From: Clostridia bacterium
Lineage (GTDB): Bacteria; Bacillota_A; Clostridia; Oscillospirales; Acutalibacteraceae
Length of the DNA: 38,112 nt
Direction of reading: 5' to 3'
NCBI GenBank assembly: GCA_017435305.1
Contig: JAFSFH010000015.1
Coordinates: 1-38,112, forward strand
The notes under the pieces were generated by a model. That model made no database searches, had not been told where the DNA came from, and worked only from the letters and a program-made list of their open reading frames with translations. Both the position numbers and the translations under genes were made by a program. Of the stretch, positions 27,837 to 36,369 are shown piece after piece (position 1 is the first letter of the stretch; every line of letters begins with the position of its first letter).

Positions 27837-29120
27837 ATGACCACACAGTGCTATTTCACACCGGTGCCATCCCGCCGCATATCCACAAACGGTCGGGTGG
27901 AGTTCCGTCTGGCGGCAGAGGGTTGTCGGCAGGTTCGTGTGGCGGCTGTCCTTCCGGACGGCGGTCGCATGGAGGTTGGTAGCTATGAGTTAAAGCCCGC
28001 GTTAGAGCTTGTAAAGGTGTATCCCTGTACAGAGGGTCTGGTGGGGCAATTTGAGTGGGAGCTGACCTTTGTGAGCGATCAGGGTGAGACGGCGGAGGTC
28101 CTCCGCCAGCCCTATGAGATCGTTCAGTCGGAGGTGCACTCCACCTGCCTGCTGGATGGCTGCTGGATCAGCATCCGTCACTGGAGTCCTACCGAGTCCC
28201 GCTGTTTTAAGGACGGTCTGGAGATGATGACCGACGAGGATTGGCGTCAGCACGTATTCTCGATGCATAAACTGGGCATCACCACTGTTCTGATTCAGAA
28301 CGTGTTTGACAGCGTGTATTACGTGAATCAGCACGATATGACTGCGGACACCTATGACGGCGTCGCCTTTTACGACAGTAAGCTGGCGCCCCGCCGTCCC
28401 GGTATGCTGGAGAAGGATCCCCTGGAGGCGATTCTGTCCGCCGCGGATGAGTGCGGTATGGCGGTGTTCCCCGGCGTGGGTCTGTACGCGTGGTTTGATT
28501 TCTCCCCCGAGTCCCTGATCTGGCATAAGCGGGTGGCGGCGGAGCTGTTCGAGCGCTACGGTCACCATCCTTCCTTCTACGGATTCTACGTATCCGAGGA
28601 GATCATGGGTGCCCTGTACCACGGCTACGATCCCGTTCCCGATGAGAACTATAAGGACATCCGGAATTTCTTCCGCGAGTTCTCCGCCTATGCCCACATG
28701 CTGGCTCCCACCAAGCCGGTGGCGCTGGCGCCCAATAACATCGATATGCACCTGTATCAGGATGAGTGGCAGGGCATTATGGAGAATCTGGACATTCTGA
28801 TTCCCTTTGCCTTTGCCCGCAGCGAGAACAACATCCCCCAGATCACCGAGATGTGTAACAAGTGGGACGTCCACTTCTGGGTGGATATGGAGATCTTCCG
28901 CTTCCCCTTTGATAACGGCGCACTGGTACCCAAGGATTTCCCCGCGCTGCTTAAGGAGATCCACGATTACGAGATGCTGGAGCAGATCTACGGTTATCAG
29001 TACACGGGTATGCTCAACGAGCCCGGTAAGAATGAGAAACACCTGGGCGGTCCCGAGACCGAGGTGCTGTATGAGGAATTCTACAAGTACCAGCGGGCAC
29101 GACGCGGACTGACCGATTAA
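27837..29120 (+). CDS. DUF4434-like TIM-barrel protein, probably cytoplasmic
   Basis: A 427-residue protein without signal peptide or membrane helix. I chose ATG 27837 (AAAGGA 12 bases upstream); a TTG at 27816 overlaps the previous stop. A small N-terminal beta domain (~1-105) precedes a barrel that resembles DUF4434 glycosidase-like proteins. Landmarks are TDEDWRQHVFSMHKLGITTVLIQ (split by position: TDEDW ~122, LGITTVLIQ ~136), GMAVFPGVGLYAWF, FYGFYVSEEIMG with a candidate acid pair, VALAPNN, LIPFAFAR and VHFWVDMEIF. Being last in the importer operon and lacking export signals, it may hydrolyse an imported oligosaccharide. The substrate and catalytic residues are unproven. Confidence 0.75.
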   Translation: MTTQCYFTPVPSRRISTNGRVEFRLAAEGCRQVRVAAVLPDGGRMEVGSYELKPALELVKVYPCTEGLVGQFEWELTFVSDQGETAEVLRQPYEIVQSEVHSTCLLDGCWISIRHWSPTESRCFKDGLEMMTDEDWRQHVFSMHKLGITTVLIQNVFDSVYYVNQHDMTADTYDGVAFYDSKLAPRRPGMLEKDPLEAILSAADECGMAVFPGVGLYAWFDFSPESLIWHKRVAAELFERYGHHPSFYGFYVSEEIMGALYHGYDPVPDENYKDIRNFFREFSAYAHMLAPTKPVALAPNNIDMHLYQDEWQGIMENLDILIPFAFARSENNIPQITEMCNKWDVHFWVDMEIFRFPFDNGALVPKDFPALLKEIHDYEMLEQIYGYQYTGMLNEPGKNEKHLGGPETEVLYEEFYKYQRARRGLTD

Positions 29121-29130
29121 AAGAAACATA

Positions 29131-29162
29131 AAAAAGAGCCTGTCGCAAGACAGGCTCTTTTT
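29131..29162. terminator. Bidirectional terminator between convergent genes
   Basis: A perfect 14-bp stem (29131-29144 with 29149-29162) on a GCAA tetraloop, with A and T runs on both sides. It ends both the importer operon and the epimerase gene. Confidence 0.95.
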
Positions 29163-29187
29163 ATATCATTCATAGAATTGTGTAGGC

Positions 29188-30414
29188 TTACAGCAGGGGC
29201 TGCATCTCCTTGCCCTCGGCGATCAGACCCAGCAGGCGATCGCACAGCATCAGGCAGCGGGGCAGGTGATAGGGACCCTTCCACATAGAACCCTTCTGGG
29301 TGTGGGATACGGTGCCGTCGCGGTGGAGATAGCCGTACCACTCGCCGTGCTCCTCGTCCGCGAAGTGGGAGAAGGCGTACCGGTGCACCAGCTCAAAGCG
29401 CTCCCAGTATTTCTCGTCGCCGGTCATACCGTAGGCCATCAGCGAGGCAATCAGCACCTCGTTGTGCACCCACCACAGCTTCATATCCCATTCCAGCTGC
29501 TCGCAGGGGCGACCGTCCACGTCCACGAAGTACAGCATACCGCCGTGCTCCTTGTCCCAGCCGCGCTCAAAGGCCCAGTCGAACATATTGAGTGCCTTCT
29601 GCAGCAGCTCCTTGTCGCCGGTATAGGCGGCCTGGCTCATCAGGAACCAGGCGTTCTCGCTGGAGTGACCGGGGTTGATGGTGCGTCCGGCGGGGTTGTC
29701 GATGTGGCTGCCGTCGGGCAGGACGTTCTCCAGCGTCGCCTTCAGCTCAGGACGATAGTGATAGGTGAGGATGTCGTCCGCCATTTGCTGGGCGATCTCG
29801 GTGTAATACTCCGCCTTGGCGGGGTCACAGCGGCGCAGGGTCTGGGCGGCGGACACCAGCACCATGGGCACGGCGGCAGAGCGCTCGTTGCGGGTCTCGG
29901 CGTAGCCCTTGGGGGTGATCTTAAAGGGGTCGGCGGCGGGGTCGCGGTACATAGCCAGCATCTTCTCGTAGCATGCCTCCGCCTTGGCGATGGCGTCGGC
30001 GTCGCCGAAGGCGAGACCGTACTCCGCCATAGAGATAACGTAGAAGCTCTCGGAGAACATATAGCGGCGCTTGCGCAGAGGCTTGCCCTCACGGGTGACG
30101 GTGAAGTACATACGACCGTCCTCGTCGGTGCAGTACTGCTCCAGGAAAGGCTTGCCGGCGTCGGCGGCCTCCTGCCAGGCGGGGGAGATGCCGTACTGGT
30201 TGCACAGCGCCGAGAAGGTCCACAGGCAGCGACCCTGGAACCACACGGACTTATCGTCGTTATAGCAGCGACCCTCACGGTCCACAGAGGAGATATAGCC
30301 GCCGTAGGTGTCGTCCACCAGATCGCTGTTCAGCCAGAAGGGAACCACGTTCTCCAGCAGCTGACGGCGGTAAAACTGTTGATATTCCTTTGCTTTTTCA
30401 GTGTGCTTGCACAT
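29188..30414 (-). CDS. N-acylglucosamine 2-epimerase (AGE family)
   Basis: A 408-residue (alpha/alpha)6-barrel epimerase that would interconvert N-acetylmannosamine and N-acetylglucosamine in the cytoplasm. The start at 30414 follows AAAGGTGG; the open frame extends to 30519 across its own promoter. Active-site candidates match the family: Arg62 in FQGRCLWTF, His250 and Glu253 in NPGHSSENAW, His317 in KLWWVHNE, and His383 in GPYHLPR. The KLWWxHxE form points to the AGE/RnBP branch more than to cellobiose 2-epimerase, but the substrate is not certain. It faces the importer operon tail to tail and could process sugars that operon brings in. It also lies downstream of the kinase operon on the same strand, with no terminator between. 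Confidence 0.9.
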   Translation of the reverse strand: MCKHTEKAKEYQQFYRRQLLENVVPFWLNSDLVDDTYGGYISSVDREGRCYNDDKSVWFQGRCLWTFSALCNQYGISPAWQEAADAGKPFLEQYCTDEDGRMYFTVTREGKPLRKRRYMFSESFYVISMAEYGLAFGDADAIAKAEACYEKMLAMYRDPAADPFKITPKGYAETRNERSAAVPMVLVSAAQTLRRCDPAKAEYYTEIAQQMADDILTYHYRPELKATLENVLPDGSHIDNPAGRTINPGHSSENAWFLMSQAAYTGDKELLQKALNMFDWAFERGWDKEHGGMLYFVDVDGRPCEQLEWDMKLWWVHNEVLIASLMAYGMTGDEKYWERFELVHRYAFSHFADEEHGEWYGYLHRDGTVSHTQKGSMWKGPYHLPRCLMLCDRLLGLIAEGKEMQPLL

Positions 30415-30459
30415 AATCGTTTCCACCTTTCTCAGAATGGTAGGTAAGATACTATCCTC

Positions 30460-30488
30460 ATTATACCAAGAATCGGAAAGCCCTGCAA
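30460..30488 (-). promoter_or_regulatory. Extended -10 promoter of the epimerase gene
   Basis: On the minus strand TGGTATAAT gives an extended -10 with perfect TATAAT (30460-30465). A weak TTGCAG lies 17 bp upstream (30483-30488). Confidence 0.7.
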
Positions 30489-30525
30489 TGCACTCATTTT
30501 GGGTTTCTCTTATCCCCATATTGGC

Positions 30526-31227
30526 TTACAGCATCATAGCCAGACGGCGGGCGGTCTGATAGCGGTCGTCGGGGTTGACGGCGGTGCAGCGGCGGACGAT
30601 GAGTCCGGTCCGCCCCCGCGCCAGCTGATAACTGGGGTGCTTGCCGGTGATCATCACGTTCAGCAGCACGCCGCAGGCGTACACGTCGGTGCGGGCATCG
30701 CTCTGCGCCAGCCCCATCTGCTCGGGGGAGGCATAGCCTACCGTGCCCATGATCTGGGTGTCCCGCCGCACGGTGGTCACCTGGCGGCTGATGTTCAGAT
30801 CCACCAGCACCGCCTGCCCGTTGGGGCGCATCACCACGTTCTCCGGCTTGACGTCCCGATGGACGTAGCCGCATTGGTGCAGGACGGTGAGGGCGTGGCA
30901 CACCCCCTGCAGGATCTTCTTCGCCTGGCGATAGCGGATGCGCCCGCTCTCCGCCAGCGTCGCTACGGTGAAGCCGTCGATGTACTCCTCCAGCACGGTC
31001 TGCCCGTCGTCGTTGTCGACCACGTCGAAGATCTGCGGCAGGTTGGTGCAGATAACCCCGCACAGGGCGGTATACGCCCCCACGGGATACGTCAGCTGGC
31101 GCACCACCAGATCCAGTCTCAGCGCCTTATGCCGCAGGTGCAGCACACGGCAGCCGTTTTTATCCGACATCACGTGGACGAGGTGATACTGCTCCAGCAG
31201 AGCGTCTAAATATTCTTTCTGTGTCAT
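30526..31227 (-). CDS. Small Hanks-type protein kinase with degenerate N-lobe
   Basis: A 233-residue soluble kinase-fold protein. Catalytic loop HRDVKPEN is intact (His123, Arg124, Asp125, Lys127, Asn130), the metal-binding Asp143 is present in DLN in place of DFG, SPE (167-169) replaces APE, and DVYACG (181-186) is the F-helix motif. In the N-lobe I find no glycine-rich loop. The VAxK lysine position appears to be Arg43 (LVVRQL), and no Glu is evident in the alpha-C segment. It may be a pseudokinase or use another lysine. Its ATG overlaps the stop of the zinc-ribbon gene (ATGA, 31224-31227), with GGAGGTGA upstream, so the two proteins are made together and likely interact. Targets are unknown. 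Confidence 0.85.
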   Translation of the reverse strand: MTQKEYLDALLEQYHLVHVMSDKNGCRVLHLRHKALRLDLVVRQLTYPVGAYTALCGVICTNLPQIFDVVDNDDGQTVLEEYIDGFTVATLAESGRIRYRQAKKILQGVCHALTVLHQCGYVHRDVKPENVVMRPNGQAVLVDLNISRQVTTVRRDTQIMGTVGYASPEQMGLAQSDARTDVYACGVLLNVMITGKHPSYQLARGRTGLIVRRCTAVNPDDRYQTARRLAMML

Positions 31228-32348
31228 GATTCACCTCCGCCGTATAGTGCCCGGATTTTGGGGTCATCTTTGGAGAAATACGCATACTTGGTGTGGTAGA
31301 TATCGTTGCACGCGTCGGCGAGGGTGCCGGTCTGATCGGCGGTGTAGTAATACAGCGGATTAAAACCCGATGGTGCGTGAATGGTTAAGTTGGCTCGGTT
31401 TTTCGGCAGGCTTTCGGGGTAGAAATAGCACTGGTCGGACAATATCCACAGTTCCTGCAGATTGGTGCATTCCGTCAGGTCGCCTGTCACCATAATCACG
31501 TCCGGTGGCAGATAGATGCGTTTGACGGTGGCCGCGACCTCCGGATCGGCGAATGAACGATTGAAATTCACCACGGCTACCGGCTTACCCTTGACGGCGG
31601 CGGGTACGCGATAGATGCCGTTGGGAGCAATATCTATACTGTAGCAGCGCGTGACGAGGCAGTTGGACAGCGGAACGCCTGTGGCCGAATGCTGGAGATG
31701 AATCTGCTTACCGTCCACGTGGCGGTTGAGGTTATAATAGTCGGGGAATATGTTATACGTCCTCCATGTGAGCTCGGCGATGGGCAGACCGTCCTCGGTG
31801 AGCAAGGAGGGGGTGCCGTTGATCCAGTAGGGCTTGGTTGTGGTAGTCCTTTTCGTGGTGGAGGTTTTGACGGTCTCTTTTGTGATGATCGTGGTGGTGG
31901 GGGGGATGTATGGCGTCCGCGTCCGCGAGGTGGTGGTGGTCGGGGGTTGCTTGGAGGTGACGGGGAAGGGTACGAAAATGTTCCCCGGACGGGATCCCGC
32001 CACGGGGGCGGTGGTGGTATCGAATCGGTCGCGGGTGCCTGTGGACACCGGCGTGGATCCGTCGGTGCTCCCCTCGGTGGGGGATGTCTCGTTGGTGGTG
32101 GTGGTGGTGTCGGAGGGACCGGTGGACAGGTCCGGTAGGGGCGCGGGCTGCTGTTGCTGCCCGTGCAGGGTCCATACCGCACCCACCGCCGCCAGCAGCA
32201 CGAAAACGGCGGCCGCCACAGACAGCCACCGTTGCAACGCGTATTTCGGCGTGCGGATGACCCGCTTATTCACCAGCGAGGTCATACAGGCGGGGCAGAA
32301 GCGGGCGGTATCCCGCAGCTCTGCTCCGCAGTTCGGACAGGTTTTCAT
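31224..32348 (-). CDS. Zinc-ribbon, single-TM protein with Thr-rich stalk and LRR-like outer domain
   Basis: A 374-residue membrane protein. The N-terminus is a double CxxC zinc ribbon (Cys4, Cys7, Cys18, Cys21; CPNCG and CPACM). One membrane helix lies at ~41-61, followed by a long Thr/Ser/Pro-rich stalk (~63-190) and a C-terminal domain (~195-374). That domain contains 'YRVPAAVKGKPVAVVNFN', 'VKRIYLPPDVIMVTGDL' and 'CTNLQELWI', which resembles the BspA-type LRR pattern ([14 protein letters not shown], LTxVTIPDSV). The zinc ribbon would be inside and the LRR-like part outside. The gene sits 7 bp after the HTH gene and overlaps the kinase gene by 4 bp. A role as sensor coupling a surface signal to the kinase is inference. 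The ribosome binding site is weak (TGGGG). Confidence 0.82.
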   Translation of the reverse strand: MKTCPNCGAELRDTARFCPACMTSLVNKRVIRTPKYALQRWLSVAAAVFVLLAAVGAVWTLHGQQQQPAPLPDLSTGPSDTTTTTNETSPTEGSTDGSTPVSTGTRDRFDTTTAPVAGSRPGNIFVPFPVTSKQPPTTTTSRTRTPYIPPTTTIITKETVKTSTTKRTTTTKPYWINGTPSLLTEDGLPIAELTWRTYNIFPDYYNLNRHVDGKQIHLQHSATGVPLSNCLVTRCYSIDIAPNGIYRVPAAVKGKPVAVVNFNRSFADPEVAATVKRIYLPPDVIMVTGDLTECTNLQELWILSDQCYFYPESLPKNRANLTIHAPSGFNPLYYYTADQTGTLADACNDIYHTKYAYFSKDDPKIRALYGGGES

Positions 32349-32355
32349 AACATCA

Positions 32356-32778
32356 TTACCCCAGGGTTTCTAAATCGTTTTGGAATAGCATCTCGTTGAT
32401 CTCAATGACCGACAGCTGCTTGCAGATGCCGTACATCACCACGCTGTCAAAGGGCAGCTTCACGTACAGCGGCGGATAGCCGGCGCATTTCAGCAGGTTC
32501 TGGGTCTCCTCCAGATTGAGGGTGAGCCCGATGGCCATACACAGCAGTTTTTTGCGCTCGGGGTGGCGGTTGCCGGAGAATATCTGATAGGCGTAGACCT
32601 CGCTGAGCTCCGCGCGGCGGATGATATCGGACTTTCGCAGTCCCTTTTTCTGCTGCAGGCTGCTCAGCATCTCCACCAGCGTGGAGGTGACCATATAGTC
32701 GCGGTTTTCGTCATAAAAGGTCTTAAAATCGTCGCACAGACCCAGCTCCTCCACGATTTTGGCGGTATCCTTTTTCAT
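32356..32778 (-). CDS. Small XRE-like helix-turn-helix protein
   Basis: A 140-residue protein. I chose ATG 32778, nine bases after GAGAGG; the in-frame ATGs at 32787 and 32820 are poorly placed. Residues ~28-95 form an XRE/Cro-like helical bundle (TSTLVEMLSSLQQKKGLRKSD as first helices, then IIRRAELSEVYAYQIFSGNR as the probable recognition turn). The C-terminal part (YPPLYVKLPFDSVVMYGICK) is, to my recollection, found in small HTH proteins encoded beside Ser/Thr kinase genes in gut Clostridia. It is the first gene of the HTH / zinc-ribbon / kinase operon, and palindromes in its promoter suggest autoregulation. Confidence 0.82.
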   Translation of the reverse strand: MKKDTAKIVEELGLCDDFKTFYDENRDYMVTSTLVEMLSSLQQKKGLRKSDIIRRAELSEVYAYQIFSGNRHPERKKLLCMAIGLTLNLEETQNLLKCAGYPPLYVKLPFDSVVMYGICKQLSVIEINEMLFQNDLETLG

Positions 32779-32802
32779 CGTCTTCATCCTCTCAAACACT
32801 TT

Positions 32803-32853
32803 GCTTACAGCATACCACATTCGACAAAATATTGCAACTATGCTGTGAGCATA
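32803..32853. promoter_or_regulatory. Palindromic operator and promoter of the HTH operon
   Basis: A perfect palindrome TATGCT-GTG-AGCATA lies at 32839-32853. A related 12-bp arm GCTTACAGCATA (32803-32814) is the inverted copy, with one mismatch, of TATGCTGTGAGC (32839-32850). The minus-strand promoter reads TTGCAA (32832-32837), 17 bp, TATGCT (32809-32814). The left arm therefore covers the -10 box and the palindrome flanks the -35. The HTH protein encoded just downstream is the obvious candidate ligand. Confidence 0.65.
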
Positions 32854-32873
32854 AGACTTTTGCGGCGGATGAG

Positions 32874-32882
32874 TGGTACAAT
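32874..32882 (+). promoter_or_regulatory. Extended -10 promoter of the BspA-like gene
   Basis: TGGTACAAT gives an extended -10 with TACAAT at 32877-32882. No good -35 lies 17 bp upstream; the palindrome at 32839-32853 occupies the region just upstream. The leader is about 27 nt and carries AAAGGAG at 32898-32904. Confidence 0.6.
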
Positions 32883-32914
32883 TAGGGTAACTATTTTAAA
32901 GGAGTGTGCTTTTT

Positions 32915-35900
32915 ATGAGAAAATGTCTGTCCGTTCTGCTGGCAGTTCTGCTGCTGGCCGCCGCCATCCCGCTTGGCGCGGTGAACGTATCCGCGGCAAC
33001 GTATGGGGATTTAACCTACACAGTTTCCGACGCCAAGGTGACCATCACCGATTGCAGCACATCCGCCTCCGGGCATTTGACGATTCCGTCCACCATTGAG
33101 GGATCTCCTGTCACTGCTATTGGAAGATATGCTTTTTATCGTTGCTCTTCGCTGACCTCAATTACGATTCCGGACAGTGTTGCCTCTATCGAAGTTTATG
33201 CTTTTAGCAGTTGTTCTTCGCTAACCTCGGTTACCATTTCTGACAGTGTTACGTATATTGGAGGTGGCGCTTTTGAAGATTGCTCTTCGTTGACCTCAGT
33301 TACGATTCCGGACAGTGTTACTTTTTTGGGATCCAGTGTTTTTGAGGGCTGCTCTGCGCTAGCTGCGATTGACGTCGATTCTCAGAACAGCGAATATTGT
33401 TCCGCTGACGGCGTCCTGTTCAATAAGGCTCAGACCACTTTGATTCGATATCCCGCTAGGAAGGCCGGAACTTCCTATACGATTCCAAACAGTGTTACCT
33501 CTTTTGGCGAGTATGCTTTTCAAGGTTGCTCTTCGCTGACCTCGCTTACGATTCCGGATAGTGTTACCTCTATTGGTAGCAGGGCTTTTTGCGGTTTCAC
33601 TTCGCTGACCTCAGTCACGATTCCGGACAGTGTTACCTCTATTGGAATATATGCATTTTACAGTTGTTCTTCGTTGACTACCATCACGATTCCGGTGGGT
33701 GTTACTTCTATTAAATACTGTACTTTTTACGGCTGCTCCAAGTTGATTTCGGTTACGATCCCGGAGGGTGTTACTTTCATTGATGATCATGCTTTTGGCG
33801 GCTGTTCTTCACTGACATCGGTGACCATTCCTGACAGCGTCACCAGTATTGGTGAGTCTGCGTTTAAAGAGTGCGACAGCCTGACATCGGTGACCATTCC
33901 GGACAGCGTCACCAGCATCGGTAATTCTGCGTTTTACAATTGCACCAGACTGACATCGGTGACCATTCCTGACAGCGTCACCAGTATTGGTGAGTCTGCG
34001 TTTAAAGAGTGCGACAGCCTGACATCGGTGACCATTCCGGACAGCGTCACCAGCATCGGTAATTCTGCGTTTTACTCTTGCGACAGCCTGACATCGGTGA
34101 CCATTCCGGACAGCGTCACCAGCATTGGGGAATATGCGTTTTCCTATTGCGACAGCCTGACCTCGGTGACCATCCCTGACAGCGTCACCAGCATTGGTGA
34201 TTCTGCGTTTTCCTCTTGCGACAGCCTGACATCGGTGACCATTCCGGACAGCGTCACCAGTATTAGTAATTCTGCGTTTTCCTCTTGCGACAGCCTGACA
34301 TCGGTGACCATTCCGGACAGCGTCACCAGCATTGGTGATTATGCGTTTTACGATTGCACCAGCCTGACATCGGTGACCATTCCTGACAGCGTCACCAGCA
34401 TTGGTAAGTCTGCGTTTAAATCTTGCGACAGCCTGACATCGGTGACCATTCTGGAGGGCGTCACTTCCATTGGTAGTTATGCTTTTTACGGCTGTTCTGC
34501 GCTGACCGACGTGTATTACGGCGGTACCGAGGCGGATCGCGCCAATATGACCATTGGTTCGTATAACGACCCTATCCTCAACGCCACCTGGCATTATGCG
34601 CCTCCTGCCGGTCTGCTGTATGAGATCGTAGACGGCGAGGTAACCATCACCGGCTATACCGACGAGCTGCCCGCTGAGCTGACCATCCCCGCTACTATTG
34701 ACGGCTACCCCGTCACCACCATCGGCGATGAAGCTTTCTCTAGTTGTTCATCGCTGACCTGGGTTACGATTGCGGACAGCGTTACCTCTATTGGACGGTA
34801 TGCTTTTGGATCTTGCTATGAAATGGTTGGAGTTACGATTCCAGGCAGTGTTGTCTCTATTGGAAACAGTGCATTTAGCGAGTGCTTCAAGCTGGAAAGG
34901 ATTACGATTCCGGAGGGTGTTACCGCCATTGGAAACAGTACTTTCTATGCATGTCAAGGCCTGACCTCTATCACGATTCCGGATAGTGTTACCTCCATCG
35001 GCGATTCTGCTTTTTATTATTGCGATAATCTGGAAACAATTACGATTCCAAAGGGTGTTACCTCCATCGGAGACGGCGTTTTTGAGTATTGCGAAGAGCT
35101 GACCTCAATTGATGTTGATCCTCTGAATAGCAGTTATAGTTCTGCTGACGGCGTCCTGTTTAATAAGGATCAGACCACCTTGATTCAATATCCCGCTAAG
35201 AAGTCCGGAACTTCCTATACCATTCCCAGCATAGTCACCTCCATTGGGAGCGGTGCTTTTAAGGACTGTAAAGAGCTGACCTCGGTCACAATTCCGAACA
35301 GTGTTACTTCTATTGGTAATAGTGCTTTTTACGGCTGTTCTTCACTAACCTCGGTCACAATTCCGAACAGTGCTACTTCTATTGGTCATAGTGCTTTTGA
35401 AAACTGTTATAAGTTAACCGCGGTCACGATTCCGGACGGCGTTACCTCTATTGAAGCATATGTTTTTGACGACTGTTCTTCACTAACCTCCATTACAATT
35501 CCGGAGGGCGTTACTTCTATTGAATACGGTGCTTTTGACGGATGTACAAAGCTGCCTTCCATTACAATTCCGGTCAGTGTGACCTCTATTGGCAGGCATG
35601 CTTTTAACGGCTGTTCTTCACTAACCACGGTTACGATGCCAGAGGGCGTCACTTCCATTGGTAGTTATGCTTTTTATAATTGTTCTGCATTGACCGACGT
35701 GTATTACGGCGGTACCGAGGAGGATCGTGCCAATATGACCATCGACACCTCCAACGACCCTCTGCTCGACGCCACCTGGCACTGTCACGAGCACACCTAC
35801 GACGATAACTGCGACGTGGACTGCAACGGCTGCGGCGACCTGCGCGTGGCGCCCCACACCTACGATAACGCCTGCGACGCCGCCTGCAACGGCTGCGGCG

Positions 35901-36361
35901 CCGGTCGCACCCCCGCCGACCACGTCTACGACCACGAGTTTGACGTGGACTGCAACGAGTGCGGCGCCGTCCGCGAGATGGCTGAAACGCCCGTGGACTT
36001 CGGCGGCAACTCCGTGTCCGAGGACGTCAGCGGTCTGGCCTTTAAGTTCAGCATGGATATTCTGGGTATGACCGTCGACCGCACCACCGCCATCTACGAT
36101 AACGCCACCATCCACGGCTATAAGCTGGTTGCCATGGGCGCTATCGTCTCCAACAGCAAGAGCACCGTCGACGTCCCCTGCGTCTACCTGTGCGATTGGG
36201 CGGAGGATGCCATCGCCTACGCGGTGCGCGTCATTGAGATTCCCACCGACAAATACGACGTTCCGATCACGTCCACTCCCTATTTTGTCATAGAGGTGGA
36301 CGGCGTGCAGCGCACCGTCTACGGTGAGACCCGCACCGCCTCGTACAATAACTTCGCTTAA
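32915..36361 (+). CDS. BspA-like secreted leucine-rich-repeat protein with Cys-rich repeats
   Basis: A 1148-residue secreted surface protein. ATG 32915 follows AAAGGAG by ten bases. The signal peptide (1-26) ends NVSAA. Two arrays of 23-residue LRR_5 units (consensus [22 protein letters not shown]) follow: about 19-20 units in the first and about 13 in the second. Both arrays contain one island reading SADGVLFNK and both end in a [17 protein letters not shown] cap, so the whole array has been duplicated. Three CDxxCNxCG repeats (~955-1020) like those of the gene at 211 come next, then a ~130-residue C-terminal domain of unknown function with no anchor motif. LRR_5 proteins commonly bind host or bacterial surfaces. 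It is divergent from the HTH/kinase operon. Confidence 0.92.
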   Translation: MRKCLSVLLAVLLLAAAIPLGAVNVSAATYGDLTYTVSDAKVTITDCSTSASGHLTIPSTIEGSPVTAIGRYAFYRCSSLTSITIPDSVASIEVYAFSSCSSLTSVTISDSVTYIGGGAFEDCSSLTSVTIPDSVTFLGSSVFEGCSALAAIDVDSQNSEYCSADGVLFNKAQTTLIRYPARKAGTSYTIPNSVTSFGEYAFQGCSSLTSLTIPDSVTSIGSRAFCGFTSLTSVTIPDSVTSIGIYAFYSCSSLTTITIPVGVTSIKYCTFYGCSKLISVTIPEGVTFIDDHAFGGCSSLTSVTIPDSVTSIGESAFKECDSLTSVTIPDSVTSIGNSAFYNCTRLTSVTIPDSVTSIGESAFKECDSLTSVTIPDSVTSIGNSAFYSCDSLTSVTIPDSVTSIGEYAFSYCDSLTSVTIPDSVTSIGDSAFSSCDSLTSVTIPDSVTSISNSAFSSCDSLTSVTIPDSVTSIGDYAFYDCTSLTSVTIPDSVTSIGKSAFKSCDSLTSVTILEGVTSIGSYAFYGCSALTDVYYGGTEADRANMTIGSYNDPILNATWHYAPPAGLLYEIVDGEVTITGYTDELPAELTIPATIDGYPVTTIGDEAFSSCSSLTWVTIADSVTSIGRYAFGSCYEMVGVTIPGSVVSIGNSAFSECFKLERITIPEGVTAIGNSTFYACQGLTSITIPDSVTSIGDSAFYYCDNLETITIPKGVTSIGDGVFEYCEELTSIDVDPLNSSYSSADGVLFNKDQTTLIQYPAKKSGTSYTIPSIVTSIGSGAFKDCKELTSVTIPNSVTSIGNSAFYGCSSLTSVTIPNSATSIGHSAFENCYKLTAVTIPDGVTSIEAYVFDDCSSLTSITIPEGVTSIEYGAFDGCTKLPSITIPVSVTSIGRHAFNGCSSLTTVTMPEGVTSIGSYAFYNCSALTDVYYGGTEEDRANMTIDTSNDPLLDATWHCHEHTYDDNCDVDCNGCGDLRVAPHTYDNACDAACNGCGAGRTPADHVYDHEFDVDCNECGAVREMAETPVDFGGNSVSEDVSGLAFKFSMDILGMTVDRTTAIYDNATIHGYKLVAMGAIVSNSKSTVDVPCVYLCDWAEDAIAYAVRVIEIPTDKYDVPITSTPYFVIEVDGVQRTVYGETRTASYNNFA
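33812..34450 (+). repeat. Near-identical 69-bp tandem repeats inside the LRR gene
   Basis: Unit starts (CTGACATCGGTGACC or close) occur at 33812, 33881, 33950, 34019, 34088, 34157, 34226, 34295, 34364 and 34433, exactly 69 bp apart. The block differs in codon choice from the flanking LRR units (GTCACCAGC versus GTTACCTCT for VTS). The segment at about 33830-33935 recurs almost unchanged 138 bp later, indicating recent expansion or homogenisation. Confidence 0.92.
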
Positions 36362-36369
36362 TGCCTAAC

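Noticed and set aside
33812..34450. Regularly spaced repeats resembling a CRISPR array
   Set aside because: The 69-bp period is continuous coding sequence for 23-residue LRR units, without unique spacers.
33809..34594. Minus-strand repetitive frame in the LRR gene
   Set aside because: It is an antisense reading of the 69-bp tandem repeats.
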